Shown one piece after another: positions 1-6,344 of a stretch of 8,202 nucleotides of DNA. Below the pieces are notes generated by a model. The model did no database searches. It was not told the origin of the DNA and saw only the letters and a program-made list of their open reading frames with translations. A program made the translations under genes and the position numbers. Within the stretch, counting starts at the first letter, position 1; every line of letters begins with the position of its first letter. This DNA is from Ghiorsea sp. (lineage in GTDB: Bacteria > Pseudomonadota > Zetaproteobacteria > Mariprofundales > Mariprofundaceae): positions 1-8,202 of the forward strand of contig JAUZQX010000145.1 of assembly GCA_030950765.1 (NCBI GenBank), given 5' to 3'.

Positions 1-345
1 AGCTATATCATGAATATTAGGCATACCACATGCTGCCAGCTCATTCATAATAAAACCCAAATCAAAGGGGGCATTATGTATGACCAATGTGCCGCCTTCT
101 ATAAAGTCCAAAAAGTCTTGTGCAATATCAGCAAAATAGGGTTCATCTTTAACTCTAGCATCATCAATACCATGAATACGCACAACTTCTGCGGGTATTT
201 TTCGACCTGGGTTTATATATTGATGAAAAGTGCGTGTCTGATTCATATCCCGATTATTCACTTCAATAGCACCAATTTCGACCATGCGGTCACCTTGCTG
301 CGGTGAAAGCCCTGTTGTTTCTGTATCCAACATAATTAAACGCAT
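1..345 (-). CDS. dnaQ: DNA polymerase III epsilon subunit (3'-5' proofreading exonuclease), 3'-truncated by window edge
   Basis: The first 115 codons of a DEDD-family exonuclease are visible; the gene runs off the left edge. The Exo I motif DTETTG is at residues 7-12 (metal ligands D7, E9) and the Exo II motif IHNAPFD at 89-95 (D95). The downstream Exo III motif lies outside the window. The residues around these motifs (MVEIGAIEV, the IHGI block, LVIHNAPFDLGF) closely resemble enterobacterial DnaQ, so the replicative proofreading subunit is the best call. Other DEDD exonucleases such as RNase T or a DinG-type N-terminal domain are less likely. The start is the ATG at 345-343, with GGAGAG at 358-353 and a 7-nt spacer. 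That ribosome binding site lies in the last two sense codons of the AsmA-like gene, whose stop is only 4 nt upstream, so dnaQ is probably co-transcribed and translationally coupled to it. The family function is removal of misincorporated nucleotides within the Pol III core. Confidence 0.92.
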   Translation of the reverse strand, partial: MRLIMLDTETTGLSPQQGDRMVEIGAIEVNNRDMNQTRTFHQYINPGRKIPAEVVRIHGIDDARVKDEPYFADIAQDFLDFIEGGTLVIHNAPFDLGFIMNELAACGMPNIHDIA

Positions 346-349
346 AAAC

Positions 350-3300
350 TTACTCTCCAAACCAACGGCTAGGCAATGAAAATAGAGTTTCCAGTAAACC
401 TGACTGTGGAAGTCCTGCATCTTCAGGGTTTAGCTCATCCACAGCCGCATCCGATGCTGGTCCATGAATGCGGTACACTTTACGTAAGAAACTTTTATCT
501 TCCCCTGCCAAAAGGTAGCCAAACAAAGGGATACTACCAATAATAGCCTCAATATTTTGCCACGGTCTTGCAATCAAAAGGATATCCAAATCACCTGTAT
601 CCAAGTTGACCTTTCCAGTGCCACCTGCATCCAAGGCGGATGATTTCAGCGCCAGTTGTTTAATATCTAAAATTTCAGCATTAAACTCAGCTTCAATTTG
701 TAGTTTGTTATAAAACAAACCCTCACCCACAACATCTCCGCGCTGAAATATCAAATATTTAGGTAAATCAACCAAACTAATCGCAGCCAAAAGGTGTGTT
801 AACGTACCACCCTCCAGTATACGTCCATCATCAACACGCAAACGCAAGCTACCCTTCATGCCACGCCACCAAGGTTCACCTTGCTTAAACTCACCACTAC
901 CAAGAAATAAAGACTGCATATCCCCTTCTTTAAATAACTGGTCCAACTCTGCCTGCTGCATCAAAGTCCCAAATTTACCAGACATCAATGCCAAACCTTG
1001 CCAAACAAAAACACCATCAAGATTAGGTTTTACAGACCCCGATACCATCACATGCTGGTCAGAGCCATCTGCTTGCAAATAATGCAAATCAACCTTTCCA
1101 TGTTCCAGCATTGTAAAAGATGTTTCGATATTTTGTAGATGTGATGCACCAATATCCGCTGAGGCTGCTGTGAACAGTCCCGTACTTTGTGTATCCGAAT
1201 TAAACTGAATTTGCACATCTTTTATCGTACTTTTATTCCAAAGTAAGCTCTTGGTGCTTGCAAATACTTGCCATGGTCGTGACGGTTGCCCATCGGAGAC
1301 TGGTTGTTCACTTGTAATATATGGGTGAATCAACTTCTGGTTTAAAAAGGATGTGTTCGACTCAATACCCCACGGTAGGCGTGAATCCAAGGGCATAAGC
1401 AAACGCATTTGCCCTTCAACCAATACAGTTTTAATATGTTCAAAATTAAAATCCAACTTATCATGTTCAATAGTTAGGTTACCATCAATATCAAACCCAT
1501 CCTGTTTGACCTGCATCTGATGAAAATATATGGGCAACAAGGCTGTTGAGGTAGGCTTTCCAGCAAGGTTTAATGCAAGTTCATCTTGTTTAGGTTTAGC
1601 AAATCCTGCAAAGCTTTTCCAAGTATTCTTTTGAAAATCAAACGTCGCTTGCCACTGTTTATCCGCATAACCAAGCTCAAATGTTGTATCACCTTGCGGC
1701 TGAATAATCGGTAATGAAAAGTCACGGGTAAGATTCGCCAGCGGCGCAACACCAGTTAGCGATAAATTGTCCAATGCCCAAGCCTGTTGCTTATCAAGAA
1801 ACATACTTAGCTCACCTTCAAACCAAGGTGTACTGACCTGCATATTGCTCAAGTCTAAACCACGATTATAATCCCAAACAGCCATGCCTGATTCAACTTT
1901 CAAAGCAATACCATTGGGTTTAAGCGCCCATACTTTGTCATCAGGGTAAAACTGAACAATAGTTTTTTCTGGCTCTGCTTTGTTGGCATACCAAAGCATA
2001 CGTACCTCTGCCTTAGCAGGTGCTTCTCCCCAGTGCAACACTTGCGCAGATTCAGGCTCTAACCATGTATGCAGTTTACCTACGTCGGCAACACCCTGTG
2101 CATTAATTTCCATCAACAGTGTTTTCCAAATGATTTTATAATCACCCGACACCAAACCTATACCACCATTCAAGTCCGCTTGCTGTATAGAAGCATGCAA
2201 CTGTTTATCATCAAGCTCCACATCAGCCACAACTTGATACAAATAATCATCTGCCAAACCCAAAGCAATATCTGCCTCTGAAACTTGTGTAGTTACATGA
2301 TATGTCATATCTGAGAATCGCGCTTGCGCCAAACCTAAAACCAATGGTTTTGACCATGGCAAATCCAATGTGCCACGAACATTTTTAACCCTGCCATGAT
2401 GCATCTGGCTCAACCAAGTGTGCCAATCATTGCCACCCAACATCCATAACCAAGACCAAAGTTTGGGCATCGATGCTGTTGCGTCCAAAACTTCCAAATG
2501 CAATATATCATCTTTCCAAGATAATGTAGTATTTGCAAAATCGTCTTTGCCTTTCCAGTTGAGTGTGTTTGCATTAAATGTTTGTAAGGCGAATGACTCT
2601 CCCTGTTCTAGGGCAACATCACCTTGAGCAATAAAATGCTCAAATGGAACCCGCAGATGAATCTCATCAACCGCCACCAAACTATGGTCACCTTGAATAT
2701 TTACATCCCATTGCCATGCTAACTTATCTTGTTGCTGTAGATTAAAGTGAACCGCAGATAAACCTTGTACATAAACCATCCAAGATGCTGGAAAGCCAGA
2801 AAAATCTTCAATATTTAAACGCACCAATTTAGGTAGGTAGTCGTCATTCAATACAACATGAACCATCAACCCCTTTGCCTGCACCAACACATCTTGGGCT
2901 AAAGGTTTGATATAGACATTTGCATCATATAAGACTTGTTTTTGTTGTTGATAAAGCAAGGTCAGCTGCATATTTTTAAGCGTGAACTTCACATTCAAAG
3001 GTTTAAAAGCATGCTCACTTTTCACATCCAAATCAAAACCTAACTTACCATCCTGGATGATAATTTCAGGTGCTAAACTACCGAGTAACATGTCGAACAA
3101 TGAATAAGAAACTTGAATACTTGCCTGTTCTACAACAAAGGACGGAGCAACAATATCAACACGGCCTATATCAAGCACGGGCCCTGCATGCCAAGCCAAT
3201 TGTACCTGTGATATATCAACCTGCTCTGCATGTAATGTTGTTTGAAGTTTAGTTTCGATATATTGCTCAAATTCATTTGCATTGGGTGCGACAAGAAAAA

Positions 3301-3379
3301 AAAGCACTAATGATAACAGGGTAAATATCACCAACATCAAAATGATACGGCAGCCTCGAATCAAACATAGCTTTAACAT
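350..3379 (-). CDS. AsmA-like / YhdP-family (DUF3971-type) inner-membrane-anchored periplasmic protein
   Basis: This encodes 1009 residues with one N-terminal membrane segment (about 10-30, after a short basic start) and then a very long, beta-rich periplasmic body of alternating polar and hydrophobic residues. The C-terminal part from about 827 to 985 looks like the AsmA-like C-terminal domain: GSGEFKQGEPWW, a GRILEGGTLTHLL block, a GLFYNKLQIEAEF block, then GSIPLFGYLLAG and YRIHGPASD near the end. This resembles YhdP, although E. coli YhdP is longer, at over 1200 residues. Members of this family (YhdP, TamB, YdbH) are thought to form hydrophobic-grooved bridges carrying phospholipid between inner and outer membrane. 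Its place 38 nt behind mlaC supports a role in envelope lipid transport; that role is inference. The start at 3379 has no clear Shine-Dalgarno (T/A-rich upstream). Met15 is an alternative but would cut into the membrane segment. The protein may depend on translation coming from mlaC. Confidence 0.87.
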   Translation of the reverse strand: MLKLCLIRGCRIILMLVIFTLLSLVLFFLVAPNANEFEQYIETKLQTTLHAEQVDISQVQLAWHAGPVLDIGRVDIVAPSFVVEQASIQVSYSLFDMLLGSLAPEIIIQDGKLGFDLDVKSEHAFKPLNVKFTLKNMQLTLLYQQQKQVLYDANVYIKPLAQDVLVQAKGLMVHVVLNDDYLPKLVRLNIEDFSGFPASWMVYVQGLSAVHFNLQQQDKLAWQWDVNIQGDHSLVAVDEIHLRVPFEHFIAQGDVALEQGESFALQTFNANTLNWKGKDDFANTTLSWKDDILHLEVLDATASMPKLWSWLWMLGGNDWHTWLSQMHHGRVKNVRGTLDLPWSKPLVLGLAQARFSDMTYHVTTQVSEADIALGLADDYLYQVVADVELDDKQLHASIQQADLNGGIGLVSGDYKIIWKTLLMEINAQGVADVGKLHTWLEPESAQVLHWGEAPAKAEVRMLWYANKAEPEKTIVQFYPDDKVWALKPNGIALKVESGMAVWDYNRGLDLSNMQVSTPWFEGELSMFLDKQQAWALDNLSLTGVAPLANLTRDFSLPIIQPQGDTTFELGYADKQWQATFDFQKNTWKSFAGFAKPKQDELALNLAGKPTSTALLPIYFHQMQVKQDGFDIDGNLTIEHDKLDFNFEHIKTVLVEGQMRLLMPLDSRLPWGIESNTSFLNQKLIHPYITSEQPVSDGQPSRPWQVFASTKSLLWNKSTIKDVQIQFNSDTQSTGLFTAASADIGASHLQNIETSFTMLEHGKVDLHYLQADGSDQHVMVSGSVKPNLDGVFVWQGLALMSGKFGTLMQQAELDQLFKEGDMQSLFLGSGEFKQGEPWWRGMKGSLRLRVDDGRILEGGTLTHLLAAISLVDLPKYLIFQRGDVVGEGLFYNKLQIEAEFNAEILDIKQLALKSSALDAGGTGKVNLDTGDLDILLIARPWQNIEAIIGSIPLFGYLLAGEDKSFLRKVYRIHGPASDAAVDELNPEDAGLPQSGLLETLFSLPSRWFGE

Positions 3380-3417
3380 ATATTATGCAAAAAACTGTAA
3401 CAATTTTGAAATGAAAC

Positions 3418-4029
3418 CTAGCCTTTTGCTTTAAGTTTATCGATTTTCTGTTGTAGTGTTGCCATCAGCCCATCAATATTTTTCTTTTTGATAATCGACT
3501 TAAAATCTTTGCGGAATGTGATAATCATGCTCACACCTTCAATTTTAATATCATAAACCTGCCAACCCGTTGGCGTTTGATGCAATCGATATTCCATAGG
3601 AATCGTTTTGTTATCATCAATGATAGCACCCTTGACCCGTGCTTTATCTTTCTTGAAATCAGCCTTTTCAAAAACAACTTTTTGCCCATGATACCCTGCC
3701 AATTGGTTACCATACGAATACTCCAATACTTGACGAAAAAGTTCTGTAAACTCAACTTGCTTCTCAGCTGTCATCTTTTTCCAAGGTTTACCTACGCTGC
3801 GACGTGACATTTCACGGTAGTCAAACTTACCCGCAACCACCTGACGAATACCCTCTCTATCTGCATCTGTAATTGTCGCTTTATCTGCGCGTGTTTCTAA
3901 CACATCAATAATCGCCTGAACCGTAGATTCAACGACAACTTTAGGGTTATCTTCGCTGGCCAACAGTTGCATAGGCATATAACACACCATCACTAACGCC
4001 AGCATCAAACTTTTTATGGATATTTTCAT
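3418..4029 (-). CDS. mlaC: MlaC, periplasmic phospholipid-binding protein of the Mla pathway
   Basis: The product is 203 residues, the usual family size. The N-terminus is a Sec-type signal peptide: basic start MKISIK, hydrophobic stretch 8-22, and likely cleavage after LLA (residue 24). The mature part carries MlaC (Ttg2D/Tol_Tol_Ttg2) features: VAGKFDYREMSRRSVGKPW (67-83), FRQVLEYSYGNQLAGY (98-113), and the strongly conserved GWQVYDIKIEGVSMI segment (155-169) followed by FRKDF. MlaC shuttles single phospholipids across the periplasm between the outer-membrane MlaA-porin complex and the inner-membrane MlaFED complex. The start ATG at 4029-4027 overlaps the mlaD stop by 4 nt (ATGA) and has GGAG at 4040-4037 with a 7-nt spacer, so translational coupling is likely. 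Nothing appears missing or broken. No mlaA gene is in the window. Confidence 0.95.
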   Translation of the reverse strand: MKISIKSLMLALVMVCYMPMQLLASEDNPKVVVESTVQAIIDVLETRADKATITDADREGIRQVVAGKFDYREMSRRSVGKPWKKMTAEKQVEFTELFRQVLEYSYGNQLAGYHGQKVVFEKADFKKDKARVKGAIIDDNKTIPMEYRLHQTPTGWQVYDIKIEGVSMIITFRKDFKSIIKKKNIDGLMATLQQKIDKLKAKG

Positions 4030-4478
4030 TTGGTTTCTCCACTAAAAATATATTTACTGATTAAATCTTCGATATTGATTGCTGACTCAGTATCTTCAAA
4101 CTCATCACCCTCAGCCAAATAGTCTTCTTCCGAGCCTTGGTTTACACGCACAAACTTTTCACCAATCAAACCTTTGGTGCGAATAGAAACTGTGGCATCC
4201 GACGCAATCAATACACCTTCTTTAATATTAAAGACCATTTCGGCTTCTTCATTGTCTTTCAACGTGACCGAAATAACTTGCCCTACGGGTACTCCCGCAA
4301 GCATCACATCACTCCCAGTGCGCACACCGCCAGCATCATCAAATATTGCAATTACCTTATACCCATTACTTCCCAATCCGCCAACGCCGCCAAGCTCAAC
4401 CGCTAGCCAAGCTATGCTCATCACCCCAACAAGCACAAATATGCCAACAACCATTTCAATCTTTTTATATCCACTCAT
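4026..4478 (-). CDS. mlaD: MlaD, MCE-domain subunit of the Mla phospholipid transporter
   Basis: The product is 150 residues: a single N-terminal membrane helix (about 8-28), a glycine-rich linker (30-39, GGVGGLGSNG), then one MCE domain (about 39-115). Recognisable MCE signatures are IFDDAGGVRTGSDVMLAGVPVGQV (45-68) and TKGLIGEKFVRV (101-112). The C-terminal helix AINIEDLISKYIFSG (133-147) resembles the segment that closes the hexameric pore in E. coli MlaD. It is somewhat shorter than the E. coli protein (183 residues), mainly after the MCE core. By family knowledge it forms a homohexameric ring on the periplasmic face of MlaE and hands lipid to or from MlaC. The start ATG at 4478-4476 is preceded by AGGAG at 4493-4489. 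That site overlaps the mlaE stop codon, and the intergenic gap is only 13 nt. The 3' end overlaps mlaC by 4 nt. Confidence 0.95.
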   Translation of the reverse strand: MSGYKKIEMVVGIFVLVGVMSIAWLAVELGGVGGLGSNGYKVIAIFDDAGGVRTGSDVMLAGVPVGQVISVTLKDNEEAEMVFNIKEGVLIASDATVSIRTKGLIGEKFVRVNQGSEEDYLAEGDEFEDTESAINIEDLISKYIFSGETK

Positions 4479-4491
4479 ACCCTATATTCTC

Positions 4492-5271
4492 CTAAAGATA
4501 AAACGATGTAATAATATAATCGACAACCAACACCATCACCGAACATAACATCACTGCACGTGTTGTTGCTTTGGCCACACCTTCGGTTGTCGCTGTTGCC
4601 CGTTGCCCCATATATGTACAAATAATCCCCACCAACAAACCAAAATAAATCGACTTGGTTATACCTGCCTGTATATCAATCATTCCAACCTTGTCGATGG
4701 TTTCACCAATATACACACCACCATTCACACCCAACATTTCCACGCCAATCAAATAACCTGCAAATAAACCCACCACATCAAAAATTGCCACCAGTAATGG
4801 CAATGATATGGCACATGCAATAATGCGCGTCAACATCACCCGTGCCTGAGGGTTTACCGCCATCATTTCCAAAGCATCCATTTGTTCAGTCACACGCATA
4901 ATACCAATCTCAGCGGTAATACTCGAACCTGCCCGACCAACAAACATCAATGCCGCAAGCACAGGCCCTAACTCACGAATCAATGATAAAGCAACCCAAG
5001 GACCCAACAAGGCTTCTGTGCCAACTTTTACCAGCATATGATAACCTTGAAGTGCCAATACCATACCCGTAAATGCGCCCGTAATCACAACAATAATTAG
5101 TGATCCCACACCTACCGCATACATTTGCATTACAAAATGTTTACCCTGCCAAGGTTTAGCAAAGAGGAGACGTAGTGTTGCCAATGCAAATAAAGTTGCA
5201 TCACCAAGCTTGGCAACACTTTGAATCACATTGCGACCAACCTGCCCAACCATGTTCATGATTCCTTCCAT
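4492..5271 (-). CDS. mlaE: MlaE, permease subunit of the Mla phospholipid ABC transporter
   Basis: From the ATG at 5271 the protein has 259 residues, close to E. coli MlaE (260). It begins with an amphipathic interfacial segment (about 1-45) and has several membrane helices (roughly 50-78, 98-115, 145-180, 205-222, 238-258). The MlaE/YrbE family core is clear: LIRELGPVLAALMFVGRAG (97-115), SSITAEIGIMRV (116-127), then EQMDALEMMAVNP (129-141), the segment contacting the ATPase. Two MlaE chains form the transmembrane channel that joins the MlaD ring to MlaF. The reading frame is open upstream to a TTG at 5289, which would add six residues. I prefer ATG 5271 because GAGGA lies at 5283-5279 with a 7-nt spacer, and because it overlaps the mlaF stop as TAATG, typical of translational coupling. 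Confidence 0.95.
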   Translation of the reverse strand: MEGIMNMVGQVGRNVIQSVAKLGDATLFALATLRLLFAKPWQGKHFVMQMYAVGVGSLIIVVITGAFTGMVLALQGYHMLVKVGTEALLGPWVALSLIRELGPVLAALMFVGRAGSSITAEIGIMRVTEQMDALEMMAVNPQARVMLTRIIACAISLPLLVAIFDVVGLFAGYLIGVEMLGVNGGVYIGETIDKVGMIDIQAGITKSIYFGLLVGIICTYMGQRATATTEGVAKATTRAVMLCSVMVLVVDYIITSFYL

Positions 5272-6077
5272 TATGCCATCCTCACGCAACCAGGTTTATG
5301 CATCAAGTCGTCAATATAGGCTGTTTGACTACGCGAAAATGGAATAGGACCATTGGGTTCACCCTTAATAAACTGTTGTACTCTTGGGTCTTCACTTTGT
5401 TGTATGCTTTCAGGGCTACCTTCAGCAATCACCTGCCCTTGCCATAATAGAATCACATGGTCGGCAATCTTTAAACCTGCCTCTACGTCATGGGTGACCA
5501 CCACAGATGTCATGCGTGTTTTGGCTGTTGTCTCATGGATTAAAGTGCTCACCACACCTGCAGAAATCGGGTCCAAACCTGATGTAGGTTCATCAAAAAA
5601 TACCACTTGGGGATCCATCACCAATGCCCGTGCAAATGCCACACGTTTGGCCATGCCGCCTGAAAGTTGTGAAGGCATCATACATTCAAAACCACGCAAA
5701 CCCACTTGCTCTAGTTTCATGGTCACCATGGTTTGAATCACACTTTCATCCAAATCCGTATGTTCATGTAAAGGAAAGGCTACGTTTTCATACACATCCA
5801 AAGAATTGAGCAAGGCAGAGTATTGAAACACCATACCCACCCGCATACGCAACTCATACAGGCGTTTTTTACTTACTGAGGCTAAATCTTCACCCGCAAA
5901 TAGAATCGAGCCCGAGGTTGGTGCCTCTAAACCCGCCAAAAGCCGCAACAAGGTGGTCTTACCTGAGCCTGAACCACCCATGATGACTGTTACTTTTCTT
6001 TTTTCGATATGCAAATCAATGCCACCTAAGGCTTTTACACCATCAAAAGATCGCACCAAGGCTTGTGTTTTAATCAT
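5271..6077 (-). CDS. mlaF: MlaF, ATPase subunit of the Mla phospholipid ABC transporter
   Basis: The product is a 268-residue ABC ATPase with all nucleotide-binding motifs intact: Walker A GGSGSGKT (34-41), Q-loop Gln85 in VFQYSALL, signature LSGGM (138-142), Walker B VVFFDEP (158-164) with catalytic Glu163, D-loop SGLDP and switch His196 (VVTHD). The LSGGM form of the signature and the tail GEPNGPIPF (239-247) match MlaF/Ttg2A rather than generic importers. In E. coli the C-terminal extension also engages MlaB, but no mlaB lies in this run. MlaF powers lipid movement between the inner membrane and MlaD/MlaC. It is the first gene of the mlaFEDC run. The start at 6077 has only a weak Shine-Dalgarno (AGG, 6087-6085, 7-nt spacer), and a candidate promoter lies just upstream. 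The TAA stop shares its last base with the mlaE start. Confidence 0.96.
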   Translation of the reverse strand: MIKTQALVRSFDGVKALGGIDLHIEKRKVTVIMGGSGSGKTTLLRLLAGLEAPTSGSILFAGEDLASVSKKRLYELRMRVGMVFQYSALLNSLDVYENVAFPLHEHTDLDESVIQTMVTMKLEQVGLRGFECMMPSQLSGGMAKRVAFARALVMDPQVVFFDEPTSGLDPISAGVVSTLIHETTAKTRMTSVVVTHDVEAGLKIADHVILLWQGQVIAEGSPESIQQSEDPRVQQFIKGEPNGPIPFSRSQTAYIDDLMHKPGCVRMA

Positions 6078-6099
6078 AAGGAAACCTATTCATAAGCCA

Positions 6100-6129
6100 A
6101 ATATAGACCTTCTATGGCATGCGGCGCAA
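6100..6129 (-). promoter_or_regulatory. Candidate sigma70 promoter for the mla operon
   Basis: On the minus strand, TTGCGC (6129-6124) and TATATT (6105-6100) are separated by 18 nt, placing the -10 box 22 nt before the mlaF start. Both boxes deviate from consensus, and a second weak pair (a TTGATA further upstream) cannot be excluded. Its placement ahead of the first gene of the run is the main support. With this promoter the leader would be very short, roughly 15 nt. Confidence 0.3.
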
Positions 6130-6152
6130 CTTAAAAAATATTAATGTGCCAA

Positions 6153-6182
6153 TTGCATTATCAAAACCCTGCATGATATAAT
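6153..6182 (+). promoter_or_regulatory. Strong plus-strand sigma70 promoter driving the tRNA-like sequence
   Basis: TTGCAT (6153-6158) and a perfect TATAAT (6177-6182) are separated by 18 nt. A transcript would begin near 6189, about 10 nt before the tRNA-like sequence at 6199, the usual distance for a tRNA gene. No protein-coding gene follows on the plus strand, so this promoter points only at the tRNA-like element and then converges on the 3' end of the manC-type gene. The -10 box sits within a dyad. Confidence 0.55.
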
Positions 6183-6187
6183 GCAGG
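6168..6187. repeat. Perfect 7-bp-arm inverted repeat overlapping the plus-strand -10 box
   Basis: CCTGCAT (6168-6174) and ATGCAGG (6181-6187) are perfect reverse complements around the 6-nt spacer GATATA, and TATAAT (6177-6182) straddles the spacer and right arm. It could be an operator whose occupancy blocks the -10 box. Alternatively, read on the minus strand it forms a hairpin followed by GTTTTGAT, a poor intrinsic terminator that could stop read-through from the manC-type gene before mlaF. The T-run is too short to call a terminator firmly. Confidence 0.45.
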
Positions 6188-6198
6188 CTTACTCAAAA

Positions 6199-6274
6199 AG
6201 AAGGCTAGCTCAGCGAGATAAAGTATCGGTCTGTAAAACCAAAGACCCAAGTTTAACTCATGTACCACACACCA
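6199..6274 (+). pseudogene. Degenerate tRNA-like sequence, anticodon GUA (Tyr), probable tRNA pseudogene
   Basis: Exactly 76 nt can be laid on a class I tRNA numbering. TAGCTCAG follows seven acceptor bases (T8 at 6206, A14, G15). The anticodon loop CTGTAAA (6231-6237) has T33, GUA and A37. The anticodon stem TCGGT/ACCAA has four of five pairs. The T-loop TTTAACT (6252-6258) keeps T54, T55 and A58. The 3' end is A73 plus an encoded CCA (6271-6274). Several parts have failed: the acceptor strands AGAAGGC and ACCACAC pair at only two positions, the D-stem GCTC/AAGT has one mismatch and one G-T, the D-loop lacks the G18-G19 pair, and the T-stem has two mismatches. The variable loop is 4 nt, whereas bacterial tRNA-Tyr normally has a long variable arm, so decoding Tyr is doubtful. 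A good promoter directly upstream suggests it is or was transcribed. It may be a decayed tRNA or a repurposed tRNA-like RNA. Confidence 0.5.
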
Positions 6275-6305
6275 TTGAACACAGTCTCTCTAATTTACGG
6301 AGCAG

Positions 6306-6321
6306 GGCTGTTTAAACAACC
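6306..6321. repeat. Near-perfect 16-bp palindrome centred on GTTTAAAC
   Basis: The core TGTTTAAACA is a perfect palindrome flanked by GG and CC, with one off-symmetry pair (C versus A). As minus-strand RNA it folds fully with one G-U pair and a UUAA loop, 24 nt after the manC-type stop codon. It has no following U-run on the minus strand and only a delayed TTTT on the plus strand, so it is not a convincing intrinsic terminator. It sits where the tRNA-like transcript and the manC-type transcript converge, so a role in 3'-end protection or termination is possible. Confidence 0.35.
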
Positions 6322-6344
6322 AATCAAACTTTTACTGAAGGTAC

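Noticed and set aside
10..306. Plus-strand open frame of 98 codons opposite dnaQ
   Set aside because: It is antisense to a clear DnaQ reading frame with intact exonuclease motifs and has no recognisable protein features of its own.
4174..4548. Plus-strand 124-codon open frame opposite mlaD and the mlaE 3' end
   Set aside because: It is a shadow of the conserved MCE gene: low-complexity Thr/Pro/Ser-rich translation, no ribosome binding site, and it crosses a gene junction.
5271..5289. TTG at 5289 as the mlaE start
   Set aside because: The ATG at 5271 has a well-spaced GAGGA, a TAATG junction with mlaF, and gives the family's usual length.
5353..5736. Plus-strand 127-codon open frame opposite mlaF
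   Set aside because: It lies entirely antisense to the ABC ATPase core; its Cys/Thr/Ser-rich translation reflects the complement of conserved ATPase codons.
6138..6152. Sigma54-like TGGCAC on the minus strand upstream of mlaF
   Set aside because: The required GC-containing -12 element at the proper distance is absent; an A/T run follows instead.
6168..6187. Firm intrinsic terminator for the manC-type gene
   Set aside because: The stem is only 7 bp and is followed by GTTTTGAT rather than a sustained T-run, and it lies over 150 nt past the stop codon. Kept as a dyad with two possible roles instead.
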